64,000 bases of DNA from the NCBI GenBank assembly GCA_965227695.1, contig OZ245760.1:2418001-2482000 (forward strand). The letters are read 5' to 3'. The DNA comes from UBA1858 sp965227695 (GTDB lineage Bacteria; Pseudomonadota; Gammaproteobacteria; UBA4575). Made by a program: the position numbers and the translations under genes. Under the pieces are notes generated by a model. It made no database searches. It was not told the DNA's origin and saw only the letters and a list, made by a program, of their open reading frames with translations. Below are positions 25,778-36,059 of this stretch, in pieces; the stretch's first letter is position 1, and every line of letters begins with the position of its first letter.

Positions 25778-27217
25778 TTAAGCCTGCGTTCCTCCAACAG
25801 TGATACCATCAATGCGCAATGTTGGCTGCCCCACGCCTACCGGCACACTTTGCCCTTCTTTGCCGCAAGTCCCGACACCTGTGTCGAGCTTGAGGTCATT
25901 GCCAATCATTCCAACACGGGTCAGCACATCGGGGCCGTCACCAATCAGTGTTGCGCCTTTCACGGGATAGGTGATCTTTCCGTTTTCAACCATGTACGCC
26001 TCGGAGGCGGAGAAGACAAACTTGCCCGAAGTGATATCCACCTGGCCACCGCCAAAATTGACGGCGTAAAACCCCTTGTCTACGGAAGCCAGGATTTCTT
26101 CAGGGTCGTGCTGCCCGGCAAGCATGTACGTGTTCGTCATTCTTGGCATGGTTTGATGCGCGTAAGATTCGCGTCGTCCATTTCCCGTTGAAGCGGTATT
26201 CGACAAGCGTGCATTCATACGGTCCTGCATGTAACCCTTGAGAATGCCATCTTCAATCAGTGTGGTGCATTGTGTTGGTGTGCCCTCGTCATCGATATTC
26301 AATGAGCCTCTTCGATTGGGCATGGTGCCATCATCCACAACGGTGACGCCCGGACTTGCAACACGCTCGCCAATACGCCCGCTGAACGCAGAGGTTCCCT
26401 TGCGATTAAAGTCACCTTCAAGTCCATGTCCGATCGCTTCATGCAGTAACACTCCCGGCCAGCCGGGACCCAGCACAACCACCATGTTACCGGCCGGCGC
26501 TTCTTTCGCTTCGAGATTCAGTAAGGCCTGGCGCACGGCTTCCAGGGCATAGGTTTTCGCGGCCTGTGTATCAATGAATTGCTGGTAGTTGTAGCGACCA
26601 CCACCGCCCATGGAACCCTGCTCACGACGCCCGTTCTGTTCAGCAATAACAGTGACGTTAAAACGGATCAGTGGTCGCACATCCGCTGCCAGTGTTCCAT
26701 CACTACGTGCAATGAGCACAACTTCATGGCTGCCGACCAGGCTGGCCATCACCTGTTTGACGCGTGGATCTGCGGCACGGGCCGTGGCATCGGCTTCACG
26801 TAATAATTCAATTTTCTGGTGTTCATTTAGCACCGGCAATGGACTATCCGGCGTATAAAGCTTATGGCCGGTTTGCACATGCCATGATTGTAATTGATTC
26901 GACCCGGTGGATTTTGCAATGCTGCGTGCCGCATGTGAGGACTCCAGCAGAGCTGACATTTCAATATCATCAGAATAGGCAAAGCCGGTTTTTTCACCGG
27001 ACATCGCGCGGACACCAACCCCGTGCTCAAGATTAAAACTGGCGTCTTTGACAATCCCGTCCTCCAAAGACCAGGACTCACGCGTCACTGACTGAAAATA
27101 TAAATCTGCCGCATCGATTGCGCCGCCCAGTGCGGCACCAAGTGCTTTGTTGACGTCCTCATCGCTGAGTCCCGTCGGGGCGAGCAGGTGGTGTCGTGCA
27201 ATATCTATGTGTTCCAT
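25778..27217 (-). CDS. tldD: Metalloprotease TldD
   Basis: This 479-residue catalytic subunit of the TldD/TldE protease has the zinc-binding HEAIGH motif followed by GLEGDFNRKGTSAFSGRIG. The conserved C-terminal block with GGGQVDITSGKFVFSASEAY is also present. Length matches E. coli TldD (481 aa). It lies in the maf-rng-yhdP-nit-tldD run common in gammaproteobacteria, all on the minus strand. Confidence 0.96.
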   Translation of the reverse strand: MEHIDIARHHLLAPTGLSDEDVNKALGAALGGAIDAADLYFQSVTRESWSLEDGIVKDASFNLEHGVGVRAMSGEKTGFAYSDDIEMSALLESSHAARSIAKSTGSNQLQSWHVQTGHKLYTPDSPLPVLNEHQKIELLREADATARAADPRVKQVMASLVGSHEVVLIARSDGTLAADVRPLIRFNVTVIAEQNGRREQGSMGGGGRYNYQQFIDTQAAKTYALEAVRQALLNLEAKEAPAGNMVVVLGPGWPGVLLHEAIGHGLEGDFNRKGTSAFSGRIGERVASPGVTVVDDGTMPNRRGSLNIDDEGTPTQCTTLIEDGILKGYMQDRMNARLSNTASTGNGRRESYAHQTMPRMTNTYMLAGQHDPEEILASVDKGFYAVNFGGGQVDITSGKFVFSASEAYMVENGKITYPVKGATLIGDGPDVLTRVGMIGNDLKLDTGVGTCGKEGQSVPVGVGQPTLRIDGITVGGTQA

Positions 27218-27532
27218 TGAAACCTCTTGTTTGTATTACTTTGCCTCATTTTAGATCCCCGCTTGCGCGGGGATGACGAGTGGGTGATTCCCACTTGTAA
27301 CATTGTCATTCCCAACTTGATTGGAAATCTTACACTGCCCGTTGTTCCCGAGATCCCCGGTCACGCCGGGGATGACGCGATGTCCGTTCAGGATCCCCGC
27401 TTGCGCGGGGATGACGCTGGCATCAATCCAGGATCGCCGCTTGTGCGGGGATGACGAGAGTGTGATTCCCACTTGTAGCATCGTCATTCCCAGCTTGACT
27501 GGGAATCTACATCGCCTAATGAAGCCATTTGG
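27218..27532. repeat. Repeat cluster with a 77-bp direct duplication
   Basis: No gene is visible. Palindromes lie near 27256, 27305, 27350, 27390, 27434 and 27485. A 77-bp block (C-type palindrome, spacer containing GATTCCCACTTGTA, then a T-type palindrome) occurs at 27254-27330 and again at 27432-27508 in the same orientation with about ten mismatches. Confidence 0.9.
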
Positions 27533-28342
27533 CTATTTTAGTTTCCTGTGTTGCAGACACGGGAATGTACGACGTGTTTTTTTCATTCGTTCAATATCAA
27601 TGTCGGCGACGACCACACCCGCCCCCTGTGACAAGCGGTTGAGTACGTTCCCCCACGGGTCGACGATCATGCTGTCACCGAAAGTGTTTCTGCCACTCAG
27701 GTGATATCCGCCCTGATCCGCCGCGATGACATAACACAGGTTCTCAATTGCGCGTGCTCGCACCAGTACTTCCCAGTGCGCTCTGCCGGTCGTGGCCGTG
27801 AAAGCCGAGGGAATCGCGATAATCTCGGCGCCTTTGTCGATTAAATGCCGGAACAATTCCGGAAAACGCAGATCGTAGCAAATGGCCAGTCCCAATTTGC
27901 CAAACGGCGTGTCAGCCACAACAACTTTACTGCCACTGGCGATGGTTTCTGATTCTTTGTAACTCTCATCATTACCAAGCTCTACGTCAAACAAATGAAT
28001 TTTTTCATAACGTGCAACTACTTCACCTTGCGCGTTATAGAGAATACACGCCGCAATAATTTTATTGGGGTCGTCATACCAAATGGGGATTGTGCCGCCC
28101 ACAATCCAGATTTGATGTTTTCTGGCCTGTTCGCTGAGGAATGTCTGAATTGGGCCGTCACCATAAGGCTCCCGGATTTTAACTTTATCAGATTCATTCA
28201 CACCCATAATGGGGAAATTTTCCGGCAACACAACCAGCTCGGCACCCTGGTCTTTGGCCAAATGGATAAGACGCCGGGCTTCCATCAAGTTTGCATCACG
28301 CTGGGGCGCAGAAGCCATCTGTATGGCTGCAACTTTACTCAT
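27533..28342 (-). CDS. Carbon-nitrogen hydrolase (Nit1-like amidase)
   Basis: This 269-residue nitrilase-superfamily protein is closest in appearance to Nit1-type deaminated-glutathione amidases. The Glu-Lys-Cys triad is visible: Glu in VVLPENF near residue 41, Lys in RYEKIHLFDVEL and Cys in LAICYDLRFPELFRH. The C-terminus ends in a short basic tail (MKKTRRTFPCLQHRKLK). It sits between yhdP and tldD, a location known for this family in several gammaproteobacteria. The natural substrate is inferred from family only. Confidence 0.87.
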   Translation of the reverse strand: MSKVAAIQMASAPQRDANLMEARRLIHLAKDQGAELVVLPENFPIMGVNESDKVKIREPYGDGPIQTFLSEQARKHQIWIVGGTIPIWYDDPNKIIAACILYNAQGEVVARYEKIHLFDVELGNDESYKESETIASGSKVVVADTPFGKLGLAICYDLRFPELFRHLIDKGAEIIAIPSAFTATTGRAHWEVLVRARAIENLCYVIAADQGGYHLSGRNTFGDSMIVDPWGNVLNRLSQGAGVVVADIDIERMKKTRRTFPCLQHRKLK

Positions 28343-28471
28343 GACATTTTCCTGAAATTATTTGTTTCATATGTATTCAAATCACCGTATTCAAGTATGC
28401 TTGATTCCCATGTGACAGACCAGTCTGTACAAATCCAAAGTTTGACCCATGCAGCAGGAAAATGATTTGGT

Positions 28472-31400
28472 TCAGGGCGCAGACTGCTGTCCGATGGTCT
28501 CTGCAGCCTGATTGCTTTTTCTTTTATTTACCCGCTCAATTTCAGGTGTCTGCCAGGTGCCGGTCATTTTATATTCTATCTCGGACACTTTATTGAGGCC
28601 GACCACCTTTGCCACCTGTTCGGCCACAATACCACCGGCCGCGCCCACCGGCCCGCCCACAAGTGCACCCACGGCAGGCAAGGCGCCACTGACTGCGGGT
28701 GTGACGAAAACTGTCTGATCATATGTCTGCTCGACCAGATTCGTTTTGCCACGAATATCGATATCGGCAGCAGAGGACTTGATTGAAACTTTTTCTGTTT
28801 TAAGATCACCGCCCGTATTCAGTTGAAGCTTGCCGTTGATTGAATCAAAGGTGAACCCCTTGTCAGTGACATCTTTAAAGTCGAGCGAGAGACGACGACT
28901 GATTGCACCGAGATTCAACAAAGCAAGCAGACGTCCGGCATTGCCCGGATCAATCTCGGAGACTGAACCGTCCTTAATGGTGAAATCGGCACGACCATAG
29001 AGCTGATCCAGTGAATAACGATATGGCGGCGCATGCCAGGCCAGATTACCCGAAGCGGTAGCCTCACCTTTTTTCAGGCTACTGTTAAAACCCAGATCGG
29101 TTAATGTGTCTTCAACGTCGATACTTTCGAGCTGAAAATCAAACGCCGTGGTGTGATGGCCACCCTGCACCGTCCAGGAGCCCGTACCGCTTGAATTCAT
29201 ATCCTGCGCAGCTATCTGGATGTCATTAAACAGCAAGCCGCTGTCACCCACACTTGCATCTATCAGGACATCCCTGAGTTTTATTTCGTTCAGAATCAAG
29301 CGATCGCTGAAAAACTGGAATGGGCGCAGCTGGCGTGGATCAATCAGCGCATGCTCAGATTTTTTGGCCTCGTCAGAGGCGCGACTGGATGACGCCTGAG
29401 GAGGCTGCATGGCACCACTCAACGTCAGTGATTCCATGTCGAGGCGAATCGCTTCACGGGAATCATGCGGCACATTAATTACCCCTGTACCGAGACTTGA
29501 GTCGAGCCTGATGACATAGTCATCCTTCTCTTCCGCTGCGACCAGTGCGACATTTTGTGCCGGCCACGATGACCAGTCCAGAGACTTAATGTTGACCTGC
29601 ACATCGGGTAAAACAGGTGCAGCGGATTCATGCCTGGCCGCATTCAGAAACTGTTTATGTGCGGCCAGCCATAAATCCGGTGCAAGCGCATCCCAGCTGC
29701 CCCGGATCATCATGCCCTGATCAGGAATGACCGGATTGTCGTGCGCGTCCAGGTCGATCAACCGCAAACTCAATGGTTGCCTGGCCGCCAGTGTAAAATG
29801 CAAACCAATGAGGTCGGCAATGTGGCATGACATGACCCCCTGTTTCTGATCGTAATTGAAGATCGCAGACATCGCAGAAGGTGGGCTTTTCTCCAGCGGT
29901 CGGGGCAGTGTTGAGCGAATGCCCGTCAGGTCGCTGCGAACCTTCAGCATAAGTTTGTCGGGGTTGTTGTGGCGCAGAAAAGAAGGCATGAAAAGCTCAC
30001 CCTCCACCGGGGTGCTGCCACTGATAAAGGATTGCAGGCGCGGGTGTTGCCGGGAGAGGTATTCACCCAGATCGAAAAGACCACGAAAGTTTAATTGTGA
30101 CGCGCCCTCGCCGGCCGGGCGCAGGGCGATTTCGACGGGATGGCCAAACAGCCTTGCGATCACCATGTCGCTACTGGCACCCTCCGCATCAAAGGCGACC
30201 TCACCGGCCAGTTCTTCGAGTGTAATCCCGGCTTTATCAATATTCAGCGTGTTGCCAAGAAAATGAATATCGCCGGAGACCTGTGGCGGGAAGTCTATTT
30301 TACGTGACAGTGATCTGCTGAAATCAATTTCCAGGCGCGAGTCACCATCAAGATCAATCTGATCCACGATAGAATCGGTCTTTGCCACCATATTGGCTTC
30401 GGCAAGAAAGTTCAGCATGTCCTGCGCCGGCCCATCGACAGTGCCATTCAGCGTTAATATAGCGCGCAGAAACGAATCGATCTTAATATCGACTTCTTTC
30501 ACTTTTGAATTCAGTGTCGTGGCATGTTCCGAGGTGACGTTAATACGGTCTTTCTCAATCGATAGGCTTGCCTGAACATTTTCCAGTTGTGGCCAGGTTT
30601 TTTTATATTCCAGCACGCCATTTTCTACATTGACGTGTGTTTGAAAAATCCCGGATGACTGATGAAATGGAAATGCCCGAAGATTGCCACGCAACAGCAC
30701 AGCGGCATTGGTGACGTCCCCTTTATGAATGGATTCAGTTAACCATTTTTTGGTGGTGCGGGTCTTGTTAAATAGCGGAAAGTAATCTCCCACCGCACCT
30801 GCATTGGCATGACCGAGATGTATTTGCGAATCGGTGTAAATATCGCCATCTGCCAGCTTCACGTAAACCCGTGCATCCATGCTTAAATCGTGATTCGAGA
30901 TCTGCAAATCATCAGTTTGAAACTCATGCTGCTGCCCTGCGTGGGTCCAGTGGAGTGTTCCATTGGTCGCAAACTGCATCGTAAAACCCGGAAACTGATC
31001 AGGCACAACCACGCGCACATCGTCGGCATCCAGCAGCACTTTCCCGCCGGCATCGCCCCCTTTGACATACCCGCCCACCCCGCTAATCAACCGATCGCCT
31101 TCGCGCATCCACAGGCTGGCCTCACTGAATCCGGCGGAATACTGAAAGGAAGATTGATGATTTTCAGAAAGATCGAAGCGAATAAACAGATCTTCAATGT
31201 TGCCGTTAATCCGATAATCCTTGAGCTGATCTTCAAAGCGCACGATGTGTGGAGAGTATGTATGTAGCGTGTTACAAATGGCACCAAGATTCATCGTGCC
31301 GATATGTGCCAGGATTGTTTTTGCATTCAAAGAATGGCGCTGTAATTTGATTTGTATATCCCCGCGTGTCCAGTCGCGTCTGGATGTGACCACTTCGACA

Positions 31401-32386
31401 TTATTCGCCAGAAAATGCCAGTCCCTGTCTATGTTTTGCCATTCAAACTGCATCGAGACCTGTTGAATATATTCATCACTCAAACACAGTGCCGGGTTAA
31501 TCTGCTGTGGTTCAGCCACGATTCTTTCTGCACTCAGCGAACCCTGCAGTGCACTTAATGTGTTATCGGAATATCTCCCCCATACCTCGGAGTCAATTAC
31601 GACCGGCACCGTGTCACCACTGTCACCAATAAAACGCCTGGCCACCTGACTGAGGTGAAACTGTTCGGTGCTGACATAAAAATCAATGCTGGCATCAGAC
31701 AGTTTGTTAATATCGCCCTCGAAGCGCACGTAAGCGCGCAATGATTTGCCCAGCACATCCGGCAGATCGCCTGACAGGAACAGATCGTATCCGCCAGCAT
31801 TGGGATTAATCGATATATCAATGTCTTCAAACAGATAGTTCGTTTGCGTGAGTTCATCCACCCAGTGAATATTGGAGCTGACCAGTGCAAGTCGCACATC
31901 GGCATATTGACCGGCTGGGCCGCCATTACCCGCGCCGGTCATATCGCCGGCAGGCAGTAAAAAGGTCTGGTTCACATGAAGGTCTCCCGCGGAATCACGC
32001 AACAGCGACACATCCATTCCCGAGAGAATCACTTCCTTGATGCGCAATGAGCGGGTAAGTAATGACTTCGACAGGTTGACCGCCAGTTTGGCTTTATCTA
32101 CCTGCCATACGCTGTCAGGATCCTGGCGATCAATAATGCGGACGTTATGCGCAACAATCTCTGAAAAAAGTTTGTCGCGACTCACATCCAGTGACCCGAT
32201 CACAATCTCGGCATTGAGCACTTCAGCCAGGCGTGTTTCTATTTTTTGTTCAACCACTTGGCTGAGGTTGGGATACCAGCGAATAATACTGATAAATATT
32301 GCAAAGCTCACCAGCAACGCTGTTACGGTGTAAAGAATGGCATGGGAGAGTATGCCGAAAACTGTTGAACGGTTAAATTTCACCAA
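28472..32386 (-). CDS. yhdP: YhdP family AsmA-like protein
   Basis: This 1304-residue protein has an N-terminal membrane anchor (VTALLVSFAIFISII near residue 20) and a very long periplasmic part with repeated beta-rich segments. The C-terminal AsmA-like domain includes GRLLALLNLGAISRRLSLDF. In E. coli, YhdP (1266 aa) bridges the envelope and takes part in phospholipid transport to the outer membrane. The start is non-ATG: a TTG at 32386 or a GTG at 32383 are adjacent in frame, and no ribosome binding site decides. It is 12 bp downstream of rng, so the two are co-transcribed. Confidence 0.92.
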   Translation of the reverse strand: MVKFNRSTVFGILSHAILYTVTALLVSFAIFISIIRWYPNLSQVVEQKIETRLAEVLNAEIVIGSLDVSRDKLFSEIVAHNVRIIDRQDPDSVWQVDKAKLAVNLSKSLLTRSLRIKEVILSGMDVSLLRDSAGDLHVNQTFLLPAGDMTGAGNGGPAGQYADVRLALVSSNIHWVDELTQTNYLFEDIDISINPNAGGYDLFLSGDLPDVLGKSLRAYVRFEGDINKLSDASIDFYVSTEQFHLSQVARRFIGDSGDTVPVVIDSEVWGRYSDNTLSALQGSLSAERIVAEPQQINPALCLSDEYIQQVSMQFEWQNIDRDWHFLANNVEVVTSRRDWTRGDIQIKLQRHSLNAKTILAHIGTMNLGAICNTLHTYSPHIVRFEDQLKDYRINGNIEDLFIRFDLSENHQSSFQYSAGFSEASLWMREGDRLISGVGGYVKGGDAGGKVLLDADDVRVVVPDQFPGFTMQFATNGTLHWTHAGQQHEFQTDDLQISNHDLSMDARVYVKLADGDIYTDSQIHLGHANAGAVGDYFPLFNKTRTTKKWLTESIHKGDVTNAAVLLRGNLRAFPFHQSSGIFQTHVNVENGVLEYKKTWPQLENVQASLSIEKDRINVTSEHATTLNSKVKEVDIKIDSFLRAILTLNGTVDGPAQDMLNFLAEANMVAKTDSIVDQIDLDGDSRLEIDFSRSLSRKIDFPPQVSGDIHFLGNTLNIDKAGITLEELAGEVAFDAEGASSDMVIARLFGHPVEIALRPAGEGASQLNFRGLFDLGEYLSRQHPRLQSFISGSTPVEGELFMPSFLRHNNPDKLMLKVRSDLTGIRSTLPRPLEKSPPSAMSAIFNYDQKQGVMSCHIADLIGLHFTLAARQPLSLRLIDLDAHDNPVIPDQGMMIRGSWDALAPDLWLAAHKQFLNAARHESAAPVLPDVQVNIKSLDWSSWPAQNVALVAAEEKDDYVIRLDSSLGTGVINVPHDSREAIRLDMESLTLSGAMQPPQASSSRASDEAKKSEHALIDPRQLRPFQFFSDRLILNEIKLRDVLIDASVGDSGLLFNDIQIAAQDMNSSGTGSWTVQGGHHTTAFDFQLESIDVEDTLTDLGFNSSLKKGEATASGNLAWHAPPYRYSLDQLYGRADFTIKDGSVSEIDPGNAGRLLALLNLGAISRRLSLDFKDVTDKGFTFDSINGKLQLNTGGDLKTEKVSIKSSAADIDIRGKTNLVEQTYDQTVFVTPAVSGALPAVGALVGGPVGAAGGIVAEQVAKVVGLNKVSEIEYKMTGTWQTPEIERVNKRKSNQAAETIGQQSAP

Positions 32387-32398
32387 AGTTAAAAAATA

Positions 32399-33880
32399 CT
32401 ATAGCAGGACGACATCAAACTGCTCCTGAGTATACAGGGTTTCAACCTGCAGCTTGATTGATTTATTAGTAAACTGCTCCAGTTCTGCAAGAATATCGGA
32501 TTCCTCATCCACCAGTAAATCAACGACCGACTGTGATGCCAGTACCAGCAGCTCTTCTGCTTCATACTGACGTGCCACGCGCATGATCTCACGAAACAGT
32601 TGATAACAGACGGTTTGTGCACTTTTCACCGAGCCGGCACCATCACAGGTGGCACATGGCTCACATAAAATATGCTCAAGACTTTCGTGGGTACGTTTGC
32701 GGGTCATCTCGACCAGGCCAAGTGCGGACACTTCACAGATTTGTGTCTTTGCGCGGTCTTTTTCGAGCACTTTTTCCAGTGCGCGCAACACCTGTCTTTT
32801 ATGCTCCTCTTCGACCATATCGATAAAATCGATAATGATAATGCCGCCAAGATTGCGCAGGCGCAGCTGGCGGCCAATGGCCTGGGCTGCTTCAAGATTG
32901 GTTTTGAAAATAGTCTCTTCGAGATTCCGATTCCCGACGAAGCCGCCTGTATTGACATCCACCGTGGTCATCGATTCCGTCTGGTCGAGCACCAGGTGGC
33001 CGCCCGATTTAAGCATGACTTTTCGTTGCAGGGCTTTTTCCAGCTCATCCTCAATTCCGTGCAGATCGAAGATGGGTCGTTCACCTTTATAACGCTGAAT
33101 GCGATCGACCAGTTCCGGCACCAGTTTTTCAGCAAAGGAGATGACATTAGACACGGTCTCGCGTGAGTCTATCGATATCATTTCAATGTCGTCAGTGTTC
33201 AGGTCGCGCAGGGTTCTCACCGCCAGTGGCAAATCTGAATACACTTCACCAACGGAATTCACCATGCTGATTTTTTCCACGATTGAACTCCATAAGCGCA
33301 ATAAAAAATCGAGGTCACGTTTCAGCTCTTCCTTGGATGCGGACTCAGCCGCCGTGCGCAATATGCAGCCAAACTGTTCACCGCTTTCTGCCAGCAACTC
33401 CCGGGTCAGGCTGGTTAATCGCTGACGTTCCTCCTCGTCTTCCAGGCGTGCCGATAGCCGGATATCCTTGGAGTAAGGCAGCAACACCAGGTAACGGGAA
33501 GGCACTGTAATGTTAGTGGTCAGGCGGGCGCCTTTGGTTCCAATCTGATCCTTGACCACCTGAACCAGTACCTGCTGGCCATCATGCAGCAGGTCAGAAA
33601 TGGCTTCCTGGGGCGGGTCTTCGGCCTGTTCAGCATCCTGTAATCCACGCGCGCGGGTATGCACGTCGGATGCATGGATAAATGCAGCCTTCTCCAGGCC
33701 AATGTCGATAAAGGCGGCATCCATGCCGGGCATCACGCGGCTGACGCAGCCCTTGAATATGCTGCCGACCAGTCCCTTGCGGGCGACACGTTCGATCTGC
33801 ACTTCCTGCAAGACACCATTTTCTACCATCGCCACGCGCGTTTCACGCGGGGTGACATTGACCAGAATCTCTTCGCTCAC
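32399..33880 (-). CDS. rng: Ribonuclease G
   Basis: This 493-residue endoribonuclease of the RNase E/G family matures 16S rRNA 5' ends and decays some mRNAs. It starts with an S1-type RNA-binding region (residues 35-120), then the catalytic domain with the magnesium-binding TTVDVNTGGFVG. The zinc-link region is CEPCATCDGAG near residue 405. E. coli RNase G has 489 aa, so this is full length without the long RNase E C-terminal scaffold. The 9-bp gap to maf indicates an operon. Confidence 0.95.
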   Translation of the reverse strand: MSEEILVNVTPRETRVAMVENGVLQEVQIERVARKGLVGSIFKGCVSRVMPGMDAAFIDIGLEKAAFIHASDVHTRARGLQDAEQAEDPPQEAISDLLHDGQQVLVQVVKDQIGTKGARLTTNITVPSRYLVLLPYSKDIRLSARLEDEEERQRLTSLTRELLAESGEQFGCILRTAAESASKEELKRDLDFLLRLWSSIVEKISMVNSVGEVYSDLPLAVRTLRDLNTDDIEMISIDSRETVSNVISFAEKLVPELVDRIQRYKGERPIFDLHGIEDELEKALQRKVMLKSGGHLVLDQTESMTTVDVNTGGFVGNRNLEETIFKTNLEAAQAIGRQLRLRNLGGIIIIDFIDMVEEEHKRQVLRALEKVLEKDRAKTQICEVSALGLVEMTRKRTHESLEHILCEPCATCDGAGSVKSAQTVCYQLFREIMRVARQYEAEELLVLASQSVVDLLVDEESDILAELEQFTNKSIKLQVETLYTQEQFDVVLL

Positions 33881-33889
33881 TGATAACCC

Positions 33890-34459
33890 TTAAAAGACAG
33901 AGACATTAATCTGTCTTAGTAATTGTGTTAATTCAAAAACAGGTAACCCGACGACTCCCGAGTAGCTCCCCGACAAACCGGCGACAAATACGCTGCCAAG
34001 ACCCTGGATGGCGTATCCTCCCGCTTTATCGCGGGGCTCTCCGGTATGCCAGTATTGACGGGCTTCTTCAGGCTCAATGTCGCGAAATGTCACCTCGCTC
34101 GAACTCAGTGCCTGACCAAAATAATCATTTTGAGACACTACCACAGCTGTATGCACTGTGTGTACTCGCCCGGATAAGTCTGACAACATTTTCAGACAGT
34201 GCGACTGATCAAGCGGCTTGCCGAGAATTGTGTCATCAATACACACGGCAGTATCCGCGGCAATAATAATGTTATCCGGCCGGGTATTCTGTCTGGCCAC
34301 TCGCGCTTTCGTTGCAGCCAGCCGCTCCACGTAATGCGTCCCCGTCTCGCCGGGCAGGACGGTTTCATCAACATCACTGGGAGCCACTTCGTGCTGTAAT
34401 CCAATTTGCTGCAGCAGCTCGGCACGCCGGGGCGAGGCTGAGGCCAGAATGATTGTCAT
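33890..34459 (-). CDS. maf: Maf family nucleoside triphosphate pyrophosphatase (YhdE type)
   Basis: This 189-residue house-cleaning enzyme hydrolyses non-canonical or excess nucleotides to monophosphates. It opens with the Maf signature LASASPRRAELL and contains IIAADTAV and the DKAGGYAIQGLGSVFV block. The latter places it with YhdE (dTTP/UTP) rather than YceF (m7GTP). The gene order maf-rng-yhdP is conserved across gammaproteobacteria. Confidence 0.93.
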   Translation of the reverse strand: MTIILASASPRRAELLQQIGLQHEVAPSDVDETVLPGETGTHYVERLAATKARVARQNTRPDNIIIAADTAVCIDDTILGKPLDQSHCLKMLSDLSGRVHTVHTAVVVSQNDYFGQALSSSEVTFRDIEPEEARQYWHTGEPRDKAGGYAIQGLGSVFVAGLSGSYSGVVGLPVFELTQLLRQINVSVF

Positions 34460-34534
34460 ACCAGTTCCACTTTGTTCCGTTTAGCCAATTTGGATTGATA
34501 CTGTATCACCCCGCACCTGGTTCAGCAGACAGAT

Positions 34535-35005
34535 TTATATGCGATGATAAGGATGATGATTAAGAATCGACCATGCACGATAGAGTTGTTCGATCAAAAG
34601 TACACGCGCCATTTCATGTGGCAAGGTCATCTGTGACAGTGAAAATAAAGCATCTGCCTGCTGTCGATGAGCCGGGTTGACACCATCGGCGCCGGCAATC
34701 ACAAATGCGATATCACGTCCCTGGAGTTGCCAGCTTTCCAGTTTGCGTGAAAACTGCACCGATGAATAATGCTTGCCACGCTCATCCAGCAATACCATTA
34801 TTGCCTGACCTGGCATCTTGTCCAGAATGCGCTGCCACTCCTGTTCGCGGGCTGTGTCGATATGCGTATTTTTAGTGCGTTTGACGGGCGGGATACGGGT
34901 TTGTGTAAAGCCCAGCGAGACCGGCATTCTCTTGAGATAGGTATCACATGCCTGTTGCACCCACGGGGCAGGTTTCTCACTGACATGCACAAGTGAAAAA
35001 TGCAT
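34535..35005 (-). CDS. rlmH: 23S rRNA (pseudouridine1915-N3)-methyltransferase RlmH
   Basis: This 156-residue SPOUT-class methyltransferase acts on helix 69 of 23S rRNA in the assembled ribosome. The SAM-binding trefoil is seen in MVLLDERGKHYSSVQFSRKL, FVIAGADGVNP and SLSQMTLPHEMARVLLIEQL, and the conserved C-terminal tail is HPYHRI. Length is normal. It is 6 bp downstream of rsfS, the standard arrangement. Confidence 0.97.
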   Translation of the reverse strand: MHFSLVHVSEKPAPWVQQACDTYLKRMPVSLGFTQTRIPPVKRTKNTHIDTAREQEWQRILDKMPGQAIMVLLDERGKHYSSVQFSRKLESWQLQGRDIAFVIAGADGVNPAHRQQADALFSLSQMTLPHEMARVLLIEQLYRAWSILNHHPYHRI

Positions 35006-35011
35006 GTGAAG

Positions 35012-35356
35012 CTAGAGGGTCTGTACCTGCTCGGCGGGGATTTCAAATTGCCACAGTTTTTCCAGATTATAGAATTCACGTGCTTCCGGAAGCATGACAT
35101 GCACCACGATTTCATACAGGTCTATCAGTACCCAGCGATTGTCTTTTTCCACGCCGGCCACTTTGGCCCCCGCCTTTTTGGCTTTTTCAACCACGCTGTC
35201 CGCCAGTGCCTGGACATGACGATCCGAAGTGCCACTGGCAATCACCATCATGTCGGTGATATCGATCTTGCCACGCATGTCGATGGTGACCAGATCATTG
35301 CCTTTTAAATCCTCAAGCGCTTCGATTACCTGTTTATGCAGTTTCTTTAGTTCCAC
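35012..35356 (-). CDS. rsfS: Ribosome silencing factor RsfS
   Basis: This 114-residue DUF143 protein binds uL14 and blocks subunit joining under nutrient limitation. Conserved blocks are the DITDMMVIASGTSDRHVQALA region and DNRWVLIDLYEIVVHVMLPE. It lies between nadD and rlmH, its usual neighbours. Confidence 0.96.
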   Translation of the reverse strand: MELKKLHKQVIEALEDLKGNDLVTIDMRGKIDITDMMVIASGTSDRHVQALADSVVEKAKKAGAKVAGVEKDNRWVLIDLYEIVVHVMLPEAREFYNLEKLWQFEIPAEQVQTL

Positions 35357-35378
35357 TATTTCTCCTGGTTGTTACGAG

Positions 35379-36059
35379 TTAATTTGATTGGGGTTGAACA
35401 GGGTTTTCCTGATATTGATAAAGATGATGTCTTTTGATGTAGTTCCAGACGTTGCCCGGCAACATGTAACGTGGCTGCTGCCCGGCTTGCAGGGTGGCGC
35501 GTATTTGAGTGGAGGATATATCAAACATTTGTGTCTCGGTGATAAATATATGGCCATAATCCTTTTTTTCAAGTTGCGTAATATCCTCGCACAGATAACG
35601 ACTTAACCATTGGGTGTTTTTTGTCTCACGCGCCAGGCGGAAGCCCGGTCTGCGCATCACCAGTATATGACAGCACTGCATGATTTTTTCGGGCATATGC
35701 CAGTCAGGGAACTGTTGTAATGCATCCTCACCCATAATCCAGAACAACGTGGTATGCGGTGCTGTTTCGCGGGATATTTCAAGCAATGTGTCAAGCGTAT
35801 AAGAAGGGCTGTGGCGTTCAAGCTCGCGGGCATCGGCAACAAACAGTTCGCTGTTTGCGGCCACCATGGAAACCATGTTCCAGCGGTGTTGGGCGGAGGC
35901 ATGAGTGTCATCTTTAAATGGTGAAACCTTGCATGGAATTAACCGGATGCATGACAAATGAAATTTTTCGGCCAGCTCAAGACAGGGTTTAATGTGACCA
36001 AAGTGAATAGGATCAAACGAGCCACCCAGAATACCCATGCGCGTTTTTGTATTACTCAC
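35379..36059 (-). CDS. nadD: Nicotinate-nucleotide adenylyltransferase
   Basis: This enzyme joins nicotinate mononucleotide and ATP in NAD synthesis. It has the nucleotidyltransferase loop GGSFDPIHFGHI, the SPSYTLDTL segment and the C-terminal ISSTQIRATL motif. Two starts are credible. A GTG at 36059 overlaps the last bases of proA, which suggests coupling and gives about 226 aa. An ATG at 36038 would begin MGILGGSF. A further upstream start would extend into proA without family support. Confidence 0.93.
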   Translation of the reverse strand: MSNTKTRMGILGGSFDPIHFGHIKPCLELAEKFHLSCIRLIPCKVSPFKDDTHASAQHRWNMVSMVAANSELFVADARELERHSPSYTLDTLLEISRETAPHTTLFWIMGEDALQQFPDWHMPEKIMQCCHILVMRRPGFRLARETKNTQWLSRYLCEDITQLEKKDYGHIFITETQMFDISSTQIRATLQAGQQPRYMLPGNVWNYIKRHHLYQYQENPVQPQSN

